DNA of 64,000 nucleotides, from the NCBI RefSeq assembly GCF_009734405.1, contig NZ_CP046453.1:248001-312000 (forward strand), read 5' to 3'. Source of the DNA: Corynebacterium comes. Its GTDB lineage: Bacteria > Actinomycetota > Actinomycetes > Mycobacteriales > Mycobacteriaceae. Shown piece after piece: positions 16,411-27,403 of the stretch. The position numbers were made by a program, and so were the translations under genes. Position 1 is the first letter of the stretch; each line of letters opens with the position of its first letter. The notes under the pieces are model-generated. The model was given only the letters and a program-made list of their open reading frames with translations, was not told the origin of the DNA and did no database searches.

Positions 16411-17172
16411 TTACTTCAGACGCTCAAGGCGCAGTCGGTCGACCACGCCAATCTCCAGTGGTTCCAGGTCCGCCAGGGCGATGCCCAGCGCACGGGCGAG
16501 CAGCAGGTCGGCGAGCTGCGGATTGCGGGCCAGGACCGGTCCGTGCATGTAGGTGGCGATGACGCTGCCCTGCACGGCACCTTCGGCGAAGCGCTGGCGG
16601 CTGCCGTCAGCCACGTCCGCGGAGGCGGCGACGTCGCAGTTTCCGGTGCCGCGGGTGACCCGGCCGAGCGGCTCCGCGCCCGGACCGAGGAGGGTGGCCC
16701 CTAGGTGGTTCTCAAAACCGGTGAGCGGCTCCGTCAGCTCCGCGGTGATCCCTGCTTTGGTGGGTGTGGCGGCGACTTCACCGATGGCACGTTGCTGCAG
16801 GCTGACGGTGGTGGCGTCGAGGAGCCCGAGACCGTCCACGCTCTGTCCGCCGGCCCGGAAGGATTCGCCGAGGATCTGCATGCCGGCGCAGACGCCCAGA
16901 ATGGGACGTCCCGACCAGGCTGCGCGGGTGAGGCCGCCGTCGGTGAGGAGGTGTTCTGCCGCCAGCGTCTGTGCGGAGTCCTCGCCGCCGCCGAGGCAGT
17001 AGACGCCCAGGTCGTCGGGAACCGCTTCGCCGAGCTGGATCGACTGGATCTCCGCCTCGAAACCGCGCATGCGGGCGCGCTGGCGCAGGACGAGGGCGTT
17101 GCCGTCGTCGCCGTAGGTGCCCAGAACGTCGGGCAGGACGAGTCCGATGGTCAGCTGCTCAGCCACGGTCAT
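16411..17172 (-). CDS. gatD: Lipid II isoglutaminyl synthase, glutaminase subunit
   Basis: A 253-residue class I glutamine amidotransferase that supplies ammonia to MurT for amidating D-glutamate in lipid II. The nucleophile is Cys95 in GVCAGMQ and the catalytic His is His210 in TYMHGPVL. The N-terminus TIGLVLPDVLGTYGDDGNALVL is characteristic of GatD rather than CobB. ATG 17172 lies inside the 3' end of murT, with 14 bases of overlap; a GTG two codons later is also possible. The murT-gatD pair is one operon on the minus strand. Confidence 0.93.
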   Translation of the reverse strand: MTVAEQLTIGLVLPDVLGTYGDDGNALVLRQRARMRGFEAEIQSIQLGEAVPDDLGVYCLGGGEDSAQTLAAEHLLTDGGLTRAAWSGRPILGVCAGMQILGESFRAGGQSVDGLGLLDATTVSLQQRAIGEVAATPTKAGITAELTEPLTGFENHLGATLLGPGAEPLGRVTRGTGNCDVAASADVADGSRQRFAEGAVQGSVIATYMHGPVLARNPQLADLLLARALGIALADLEPLEIGVVDRLRLERLK

Positions 17173-18436
17173 TCTCCTTGGTCAGTGCCCGCTTCAGGTC
17201 GCGGAAGGCGGTGTAGTTTGCCAGAACCTCGATGCGCCCGGGCGGGCAGGCGAGGATCGCCTCGAGGGGGTCGTTGAGAAGCTCGTGGTCTATGTCGGCG
17301 TAGGTCAGGCGGACGGCGAGGTCGGTGCCTCGTTCGCCGGCTGCTTTGACCGCGAGCCCCTCGAAGTCCTCGAAACGCACGTCCCAGAGCCAGGAGAGGT
17401 CCTCACCGTCGGCGACCTGCCCGTTGACCGCGATGACCAGACCGTCTGCGGAGCGGTCGACCATGGACAGGGCCTCCTGCCAGCCGGCCGGGTTCTTGGC
17501 CAGCAGCAGATGGATGTTGCGGTCACCGAAACGGATGGTGGAGTAGCGGCCGGCGACGTTGTCCACGCTTTCGGCGGCGAGGACGGCACGGGAGAGCGGA
17601 ACATCGAAGCCCTCGACAGCGGCGGCGATCGCCTGGGTGGCGTTGCCGCGGTTGGCGCGCCCCGGAAGTCTGAGGTTCAGCGCGGATTCGCCGTGCGGTG
17701 AGACCAGGCCGTCGTCGGTGACGGTCCAGGTGGGGGTGGGGCGACGGAAGGTGCGACCGTCGGGAAGCGGCTTGACTGCCCACCAGTCGTCGGCGTCGCG
17801 GACGACGTGTCCGCCGGTGCGGGGGCAGGAGACGGAGTCGCCGGTCCAGCCGGCACCTGCCGCGACCCACACGACGTTGGGGGCGTCGAAGGCGACGGAC
17901 GTCATCAGCACGTCATCACAGTTGGCGATGACCAGCATGTCCGGGTGACTGTTCACCGCGCCGCGCAGGGCGCGTTCGATCTTGTTGATCTCACCGACGC
18001 GGTCGAGCTGATCACGGGTCAGGTTGAGCAGCACCAGGGCCGAGGGAGTGAGCCGGTCGGCGACGGCGGGGACGTGGAGTTCGTCCACCTCGAGGACGAG
18101 GTGGGTGGCGTCCTTGCCGGCGAGGAGCGCGGAGATGATGCCGGCGTCCATGTTGTCGCCGCCGTCGTTGGTGGCGATGGTGTACTTCTCACGCATCGCG
18201 GCGGCAAGCATCCGGGTGGTCGTGGACTTGCCGTTGGTGCCGGTGACCAGCACGGCCGGGCGGCCGCGACTGAGTTTCTCCATGATGGTCGGATCGATGG
18301 CATTGGCCACCAGTCCGCCGATCATGCCGCCAGCTCCACGGCCGGTCAGGCGGGAGGCGGTGGTGGCGAGCCGGGCGGCGGTGGATGCCGCCGTTGATCT
18401 TAAGCGGCGCAGGACACCGGAAGTTGTGGAACTCAT
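17159..18436 (-). CDS. murT: Lipid II isoglutaminyl synthase, Mur-ligase-like subunit
   Basis: A 425-residue Mur-ligase relative that activates D-Glu of lipid II. The ATP loop is GTNGKSTTTR (66-75), and the C-terminal DUF1727 region is present. MurT proteins usually carry a four-cysteine zinc ribbon inserted in the central domain. Here that place reads SVSCPRTGGHVVRDADDWW (202-219) with a single Cys204, so the ribbon looks lost. The start at ATG 18436 is in a short gap after the divergent-strand context; no other start is close. The product partners with GatD encoded immediately downstream. Confidence 0.92.
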   Translation of the reverse strand: MSSTTSGVLRRLRSTAASTAARLATTASRLTGRGAGGMIGGLVANAIDPTIMEKLSRGRPAVLVTGTNGKSTTTRMLAAAMREKYTIATNDGGDNMDAGIISALLAGKDATHLVLEVDELHVPAVADRLTPSALVLLNLTRDQLDRVGEINKIERALRGAVNSHPDMLVIANCDDVLMTSVAFDAPNVVWVAAGAGWTGDSVSCPRTGGHVVRDADDWWAVKPLPDGRTFRRPTPTWTVTDDGLVSPHGESALNLRLPGRANRGNATQAIAAAVEGFDVPLSRAVLAAESVDNVAGRYSTIRFGDRNIHLLLAKNPAGWQEALSMVDRSADGLVIAVNGQVADGEDLSWLWDVRFEDFEGLAVKAAGERGTDLAVRLTYADIDHELLNDPLEAILACPPGRIEVLANYTAFRDLKRALTKENDRG

Positions 18437-18451
18437 GCCACCACAGTAGTA

Positions 18452-19498
18452 CTAGCGTCCGGCCCTGTTCTGTACGCGCGACACCGCGTCGAGGAACGCG
18501 GTGTCCGCAAGCAGCGGGATGCCCTTGCGTGCGGCGTGCATGGCCTTGCCCCGCAGATCGGTGGTCTCGTTGCACACCACGAGGCTGGTGGTGCGGGTGA
18601 GCTTCTCGGAGTAGACCAGCTCCGCCTTCAATGTCGCCTCGATGAGGACATCCGGATCCACCTCCACCTCCGGGGCGACGACGACCTCCATGCCGCGCAC
18701 CAGATTCCGGCCGATGACATGGACCCCCGGGTTGGGGTGGGGGCGGGGAGCCTCCATGGCGTCGACACGGATGTGGGAACGCTGCAGACCGAAGCGGTCT
18801 GCCCGGAGGTCGGCGGGCAGGGTGGTGGACAGCTCGCCGTTGTCACGGATGGCGAAGAAGACGTCGATGAGTATGTCGTTGGTCTCCCGCGTCGTCTCAT
18901 GCTCCGGCTGCCTTGCGCGTTCGACGGTGGCGACGGGCGATTCGGCCTCCACCTTGAGCGCCAGGGCGAGCCCGGCGAGGCGGGTGTCTTCCAGAGGGAT
19001 CTGCTGGCGACGCGCGGAAGCGAGCGTATCGACGATCGCGGCCGGCTTCGGCACGTGCCCCACCCGCTGGCGACGACGCCGTCCCCGGCCGCGGCCCCGC
19101 CCGCGGGAACGGTTGGTGCGGGCGGCGGCGTTCATCGCGCGCCGGGCCTCGGAGACGATGAAGCCCCACACCCGGGGAGCGTTGTGGACGACGATCGTGC
19201 GGCCGTCGATGAGGCGGTTGAGGGTCCTGAGCACCTGGGAGAAACGCTGGCCCTCCGCGACCTCCTCGTGCGTCAGCCCGTGGTAGTGGTGCGGTCCGGG
19301 ATCGCTGCCCGGATTGAGCACGGCGTGGAATTCCTCGCCGATCTCCCCGTCCTCGTTGAACGTGAGGACGTCGACCGCGACGAGGCGGGCCGTCGACGGG
19401 TGGATCCCGGTGGCCTGGATGGTCACTGCGGCAAAGGGGAATTCAGTGACTTCGGCGGCGAGGGCGTCCTGCTCGGTGTCACCGTTGGTCATTGTCAT
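18452..19498 (-). CDS. DnaQ-like exonuclease fold with BRCT domain, catalytic residues lost
   Basis: A 348-residue protein with an RNase-H-like DEDD exonuclease domain (about 20-230) and a C-terminal BRCT domain (about 255-345, ending TSLVVCNETTDLRGKAMHAARKGIPLLADTAF split over strands). The Exo I DxE motif reads Thr26-Ile-Gln28 in AVTIQATG, the Exo II Asp in HNAPRVWGF is Val, and the Exo III His/Asp are not recognisable. It is therefore probably not a nuclease. Residues 131-145 are almost all Arg and Gly (SRGRGRGRGRRRRQR), a likely nucleic-acid-binding linker. The start is ATG 19498; ATG 19492 is also possible. It is followed by murT after a 15-base gap. Confidence 0.82.
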   Translation of the reverse strand: MTMTNGDTEQDALAAEVTEFPFAAVTIQATGIHPSTARLVAVDVLTFNEDGEIGEEFHAVLNPGSDPGPHHYHGLTHEEVAEGQRFSQVLRTLNRLIDGRTIVVHNAPRVWGFIVSEARRAMNAAARTNRSRGRGRGRGRRRRQRVGHVPKPAAIVDTLASARRQQIPLEDTRLAGLALALKVEAESPVATVERARQPEHETTRETNDILIDVFFAIRDNGELSTTLPADLRADRFGLQRSHIRVDAMEAPRPHPNPGVHVIGRNLVRGMEVVVAPEVEVDPDVLIEATLKAELVYSEKLTRTTSLVVCNETTDLRGKAMHAARKGIPLLADTAFLDAVSRVQNRAGR

Positions 19499-19563
19499 TG
19501 TTCAGAGTCTAGTTCACCAGGAAGGAGGGTCCGGACGGTGATCCGGTCGGAGCGTCGAGAAGC

Positions 19564-19598
19564 AAAAAGGGGGAGTGCGCGGGTGCGCACCCCCCTTC
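19564..19598 (-). terminator. Rho-independent terminator of leuA
   Basis: On the minus strand GGGGGTGCGC pairs with GCGCACTCCCCC with one bulge, followed by TTTTT at 19568-19564. It lies just after the leuA stop. Confidence 0.85.
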
Positions 19599-19613
19599 AG
19601 ATCCCGGTGATAC

Positions 19614-21482
<1,869 letters not shown>

Positions 21483-21557
21483 TCATGTGGCTGCCAGGGG
21501 CCGTCAATGGCCTTCACTGTAGTAGCCGGGGAGGTCTCGCCGCTGTTGATCAACGGG

Positions 21558-21606
21558 AGAAACGACCGGCAGCACCACACCCCGCGACGGGCTGCCGGTC
21601 GTTTCT
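21558..21606 (-). promoter_or_regulatory. leuA attenuator hairpin
   Basis: AGAAACGACCGGCAGC (21606-21591 read on the minus strand) pairs perfectly over 16 bases with GCTGCCGGTCGTTTCT (21573-21558). The stem begins at the leader-peptide stop codon, as expected of a terminator controlled by a translating ribosome. Its tail (CCCGTTG) is T-poor after the TTTCT inside the stem, so termination may occur within the stem end. Confidence 0.75.
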
Positions 21607-21662
21607 TAGTGGACCTGGGACCCGCCGCGGCGAAGAAGAAGGAGGTTCGCGCGGAAGTACAT
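21606..21662 (-). CDS. leuL: leuA leader peptide
   Basis: An 18-codon reading frame, MYFRANLLLLRRGGSQVH, with four consecutive leucine codons (CTC CTT CTT CTT) at positions 7-10. It lies between a promoter and the leuA terminator hairpin, and its stop codon (TAA, 21608-21606) touches the first base of the hairpin. Leucine starvation should stall the ribosome on the Leu run and favour an alternative fold, allowing leuA transcription. The -10 box ends 7 bases before the ATG, so the leader is probably leaderless. The arrangement is seen in the sequence; the mechanism is known from other leader-peptide attenuators. Confidence 0.8.
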   Translation of the reverse strand: MYFRANLLLLRRGGSQVH

Positions 21663-21669
21663 GTGGGGA

Positions 21670-21697
21670 ATCCTACACCGGAAAGTGTCTGAGACAA
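21670..21697 (-). promoter_or_regulatory. leuL-leuA promoter
   Basis: On the minus strand, a -35 TTGTCT (21697-21692) and a -10 TAGGAT (21675-21670) are 16 bases apart. Transcription should start at or next to the leader ATG. Confidence 0.65.
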
Positions 21698-21722
21698 CAC
21701 ACTTCTGCGAAGAATTGGGAAA

Positions 21723-21762
21723 ACCCCTGGTCACCTGCCGAATTTCGACGATGTCCAGGGGT
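21723..21762 (-). terminator. Terminator after the 34-residue small gene
   Basis: ACCCCTGG (21762-21755) pairs with CCAGGGGT (21730-21723) on the minus strand, with a 24-base loop and a following TTTCCC. It isolates the small genes from the leuL promoter. Confidence 0.65.
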
Positions 21763-21777
21763 CTGTGGAGAATCGAA

Positions 21778-21882
21778 CTAGAAGTGGGAGCTGACCACGC
21801 GGAACGGCCAGGTGACGAAATCCCAGGCGAAGACGAAGGGGCTGGAGAGCCAGCCGGCGACCTCAGAGGAACCGTGGAACAT
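21778..21882 (-). CDS. 34-residue Trp/Phe-rich small protein, function unknown
   Basis: A small reading frame starting ATG 21882 with an AAAGGA ribosome-binding site eight bases upstream and its own terminator downstream. The product starts MFHGSSEVAGWLSS and ends WPFRVVSSHF; it has three Trp, seven Phe and a central hydrophobic run PFVFAWDFVTWPF. It looks amphipathic and membrane-active. Corynebacteria encode mycomembrane porins of only 45-57 residues (PorA, PorH), so a small envelope peptide is plausible, but I see no sequence match to them. It is downstream of a second small gene on the same strand and probably in the same transcript. No function is assigned. Confidence 0.6.
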   Translation of the reverse strand: MFHGSSEVAGWLSSPFVFAWDFVTWPFRVVSSHF

Positions 21883-22038
21883 AATCCGTGTCCTTTCTAT
21901 TGATGAACAAGCCACACGCCATTGTAGCGGCGCGGATATTCTGCGTCCACCACCAATGACGGTCCGGGCAATGTCAGAGGAGTGTCACAGCGACCGTCGG
22001 GTTTGCCGCGGCCGATGGAAAACGAGGGCGTCGGCGGC

Positions 22039-22134
22039 TCAGGTGGGGGAGTTGAGGAGCGGGAGCACCGGCACGATCGAGGAGGTCAGACCCTCGATGA
22101 GCAGCATGAAAGGGAGCGGGATGATGCTGAGCAT
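22039..22134 (-). CDS. 31-residue hydrophobic small protein, function unknown
   Basis: Starts at ATG 22134 with a strong AGGAG six bases upstream and ends TGA at 22041-22039. The product begins MLSIIPLPFMLLIEGL and is rich in Leu, Ile, Pro and Val, with a single acidic residue (Glu14): a one-segment membrane peptide. It is 156 bases upstream of the 34-residue gene on the same strand and divergent from the membrane protein at 22190. Strong ribosome-binding sites on two consecutive tiny frames argue that both are translated. The product is not one of the small proteins I recognise. Confidence 0.55.
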   Translation of the reverse strand: MLSIIPLPFMLLIEGLTSSIVPVLPLLNSPT

Positions 22135-22189
22135 GAATTCTCCTGACGATTGAGGTGTTGACACCCCCGATCATAGTTAGGATGGCGCG

Positions 22190-23302
22190 GTGGCCACCCG
22201 TGATTCCAGGCTGCGTCTGCTTGCCGACGCGGCCTTCGTGTTCCTTCTCGGCGTCGCCTTCCGCCTCTTCACTCTTGGTGTCATGGCCCGGGCCAACGGT
22301 GATCCGCCCGCGGGCCTGCTGACCGGGTGGGACTCGAAGTATTACCTGGCCATCGCGGAGTTCGGCTACTTCGAAGCTGACCTGAACACTGACGTCCCCG
22401 TGCATCACCGCACCCTGGCGTTCTTCCCGGGCTTCCCGGCGCTGGTCCGACTGGTTCATCAGGTGGCCGGGCTGGACATGTCGACGGCCGCCACGGTGGT
22501 CAACGTCGTGGCGGGCGTGGCGATGACCGCAGGTGTCATGGCCATCGCAGCCCGCATGGGGGCGGGTCGGGCTGGTCGGATCGGTGCGGGCATTCTGGTG
22601 TCTTCTGCGCCGATGTCCATCACCTTCTCGATGCCGTACTCTGAGGCGCTTTTCGGGGCCCTCGCCTTCTGGTCGGTTGTGGCGCTCATGGACCGCCGTT
22701 GGGGGACCGCCGCCGGCCTCATCCTCCTGCTCGGGTTCATCCGGCTGACCGCAGTGGCGCTGATCGGTGTGTTCGGACTCGTTGTGCTCCTGCAGGCGAG
22801 CCGGGACCGGCGTGCGTGGGCATGGCTGGCTCTGACGCCCTCAGCGCTTCTCGGTTATCTCGCCTGGGCGAGCTGGCACACGCGTGATGTCGGGGGCTAT
22901 TTCGGCATCCAGGAGGCGGGCTGGCACTCCGGCTTCGACTTCGGCGTCGCGACGCTCCGCTGGGTGTGGATGGTGCTCACCACCAGCGGCGAGGGCGGTT
23001 ATCTCCTGTCGGTGGGCGTCATGGTCGCGGCACTGGTGTCACTCGTGGCTGCCCGGGGCCGCATGCCCCTGGAGGTGTGGTGGTTCGCCGCCGCGATGGT
23101 CGCCACTGTCCTGCTTTCCGACGGCATCATGCACTCCCGGCCTCGTCTCCTCCTGCCGGCGGTGATCCTGCTCCTGCCCTGGGTGCTGTGGGGTGCGGAG
23201 AAACTTCCCCGGGGCTGGCAGGTGGCAGCAGCCGCCGCATGGGTGGTCTTCGGCGCGTGGTTCTCGGCCTACATGCTCGCCGTTTTCGAGTGGGCGATCT
23301 GA
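22190..23302 (+). CDS. GT-C/PIG-V-like polytopic membrane protein
   Basis: A 370-residue membrane protein with about nine to ten hydrophobic segments. The first extracytoplasmic loop has GWDSKYYLAIAEFGY, and HHRTLAFFPGFPALVR follows, both typical of PIG-V-like mannosyltransferase relatives in actinobacteria that use lipid-linked sugars. The substrate is unknown. The start is GTG 22190; TAGGAT at 22179-22184 just upstream suggests a leaderless transcript. It is divergent from the 31-residue gene and convergent on the DMT transporter. Confidence 0.75.
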   Translation: MATRDSRLRLLADAAFVFLLGVAFRLFTLGVMARANGDPPAGLLTGWDSKYYLAIAEFGYFEADLNTDVPVHHRTLAFFPGFPALVRLVHQVAGLDMSTAATVVNVVAGVAMTAGVMAIAARMGAGRAGRIGAGILVSSAPMSITFSMPYSEALFGALAFWSVVALMDRRWGTAAGLILLLGFIRLTAVALIGVFGLVVLLQASRDRRAWAWLALTPSALLGYLAWASWHTRDVGGYFGIQEAGWHSGFDFGVATLRWVWMVLTTSGEGGYLLSVGVMVAALVSLVAARGRMPLEVWWFAAAMVATVLLSDGIMHSRPRLLLPAVILLLPWVLWGAEKLPRGWQVAAAAAWVVFGAWFSAYMLAVFEWAI

Positions 23303-23305
23303 GCC

Positions 23306-24160
23306 CTAACCCACGCCTTTCCGGGACAGCACCACGGTGGAGATGATCATCGCGAGAAGCGCCAGACCCATGAACGCCCAGCCGGAGATGGTGCTCACCT
23401 GGAACTTCTCACCCAGCACCAGGTAGCTCAGGCTGAACGCGACGATGGGTTCGGAGATGGTCATGGCGGGCAGGGAGTTCTTCAGCGCGCCGGCATTGAA
23501 GGAGTACTGCTGGACAATGGTGCCCAGGGTTGCCCCGAGGATGAGGCCGTAGGTCTCCCAGTTGGTGAATATCGCCCACACCCCGCCGTGGATGAAGATG
23601 TCCACGAACGCTTTGCTCAACACTGCGACGTAGCCGAAGAGTGCTCCGGTGACGATGCCCAGGAGCAGGGCCTTCTCCCGCCGGATCTGACGTTGGGCGA
23701 AACGTTCCAGGGAGACGAGCACGACGCCCCCGACAATCAGCGCAGGCAACCAACGTTCCAGCGGTGGTTGCGGATCACCCGGCAGTGGCCTGCCCAGGAG
23801 CACCAGCACCGCGACGGCGGCGGTGAGCAGTCCCGCCCAGAACATCTCGGAGGTGGAGATCCGCCGCCCGTCGTACCTCGCGGACAGCGGCAGGGTGAAC
23901 ATCAGTGACAGGACGAGGACAGGCTGGACCACCAGCAGGGTGCCGAAGCCCAGGGCGACGACCTGCAGTCCATAGCCGAGGAGGGCGGTGCCGGTGCCCG
24001 CCCACCACAGGGGGCGGCTGATGGCGTTCAGGAACGGGGAGCTTCTGAGGGAGCCGTCCGCGGGGGCCTCTTCCGCGATTCTGTGGCGCACCACAGTTCC
24101 CCACGCGATGGTGAGGGCGGAGGCCAGTGCGAAGAGCACGGCCAGCAGATTGCTGTGCAC
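23306..24160 (-). CDS. DMT-family (EamA-like) transporter
   Basis: A 284-residue membrane protein with nine to ten hydrophobic segments in the duplicated DMT pattern. Features include GTLLVVQPVLVLSLMF in the first half and LPAMTISEPIVAFSLSYLVLGEKF in the second. Such proteins move small metabolites; the solute is unknown. I start at GTG 24160 (MHSNLLAVLF), which places the first helix directly after the start; the frame is open to 24226 but that extension is polar and uncharacteristic. It is divergent from lysC with a 140-base gap. Confidence 0.8.
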   Translation of the reverse strand: MHSNLLAVLFALASALTIAWGTVVRHRIAEEAPADGSLRSSPFLNAISRPLWWAGTGTALLGYGLQVVALGFGTLLVVQPVLVLSLMFTLPLSARYDGRRISTSEMFWAGLLTAAVAVLVLLGRPLPGDPQPPLERWLPALIVGGVVLVSLERFAQRQIRREKALLLGIVTGALFGYVAVLSKAFVDIFIHGGVWAIFTNWETYGLILGATLGTIVQQYSFNAGALKNSLPAMTISEPIVAFSLSYLVLGEKFQVSTISGWAFMGLALLAMIISTVVLSRKGVG

Positions 24161-24300
24161 GCGCTCAACCTTAGTGAAACCCGGCCTTTCCGCAGGGTCA
24201 GGCGCACGCGGGAACCTGTGACGCAAATAATGCGGGAGCGTGGTCTACGGGTACGATGAAGCAGAACTTTGTGCACCCTACGACGAAAGGTGGCCGCACG

Positions 24301-26626
<2,326 letters not shown>

Positions 26627-26643
26627 CGGATCCTCAAGCTCGC

Positions 26644-26674
26644 ACCGCCCCCGGCATCGCTGCCGTGGGGCGGT
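26644..26674. terminator. Terminator between convergent asd and sigC
   Basis: ACCGCCCC (26644-26651) pairs with GGGGCGGT (26667-26674), followed by TCTGCTTT on the plus strand. An inner CGGCA/TGCCG stem lengthens the hairpin. Confidence 0.75.
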
Positions 26675-26692
26675 TCTGCTTTCCGGGGTCGC

Positions 26693-27256
26693 CTACTCCT
26701 CCCCGGAGTTGGCTGCCGTCGTCTCGATGAGGTCCTTGCGGGCGCGGGCCACGCGGGAACGGATGGTCCCGATGCGCACGCCGGAGATCTTCGCGGCCTC
26801 CTCGTAGGTGTAGCCGAGGACCTGGGTGAGGATGAGGGCTTCGCGGCGTTCGGTGGGGAGGGCGTCGATAAGCGCGCGGGCGTCGATCCAGTCAGACCAG
26901 GAGGAGGCGTTCGCGCCCTCGTCGGGGGTCGTGGCGGCGGCGTCCTCGTACTCGGTGACGGATTTGCGGGGACGTGCCATGTCGTGGCGGATGTTGTCCA
27001 CCCACACTCGGCGGGCGAGCGAGAGCAACCAGGTGCGGGCGGAGGAGCGGGCTGCGAATCGGGGGAGGGCGCTCATGACGCGGAGGTAGGTCTCCTGCGT
27101 GAGGTCGTCGGCGATGTCGCGGCCACCGAGGTGGGCGAGGAGCCGCCAGACGTCGTCCTGGGTGGCGCGGATGAACTCCGTGAGCGCCTCGCGGTCGCCT
27201 CGACCGGCTCTGAGGGCCAGGTCGGTGACGCGGGCGTCGTTGCGGGCGGAGTGCAT
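26693..27256 (-). CDS. sigC: ECF sigma factor SigC
   Basis: A 187-residue extracytoplasmic-function sigma factor. Region 2 runs from about 20 to 95 (LTQETYLRVMSALPRFAARSSARTWLLSLARRVWVDNIR), and region 4 from about 125 to 180 (LPTERREALILTQVLGYTYEEAAKISGVRIGTIRSRVARAR). The gene lies between asd and katA, exactly as sigC does in C. glutamicum, where SigC controls the cytochrome aa3 and bd oxidase genes under copper-starved or haem-a-limited conditions. ATG 27256 is used; GTG 27262 and TTG 27268 are in frame. No anti-sigma gene is next to it. Confidence 0.88.
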   Translation of the reverse strand: MHSARNDARVTDLALRAGRGDREALTEFIRATQDDVWRLLAHLGGRDIADDLTQETYLRVMSALPRFAARSSARTWLLSLARRVWVDNIRHDMARPRKSVTEYEDAAATTPDEGANASSWSDWIDARALIDALPTERREALILTQVLGYTYEEAAKISGVRIGTIRSRVARARKDLIETTAANSGEE

Positions 27257-27320
27257 GGTCACGGTCAATGACGTTACCAGGGCAAACTGCGAGATCTTTC
27301 TCGCGTGACTACGTTGGAGG

Positions 27321-27349
27321 TTGCGCGGGTCACAAAATGGACCTAAGCT
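27321..27349 (+). promoter_or_regulatory. katA promoter
   Basis: A -35 TTGCGC (27321-27326) and a -10 TAAGCT (27344-27349) are separated by 17 bases. The 5' untranslated region would be about 48 bases and AT-rich. No OxyR or other operator could be identified with confidence. Confidence 0.55.
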
Positions 27350-27403
27350 ATCAATCAAACGCCCTTAATAGGGGATATGAATTATCAAGCAGAAAGAGGA
27401 GCA

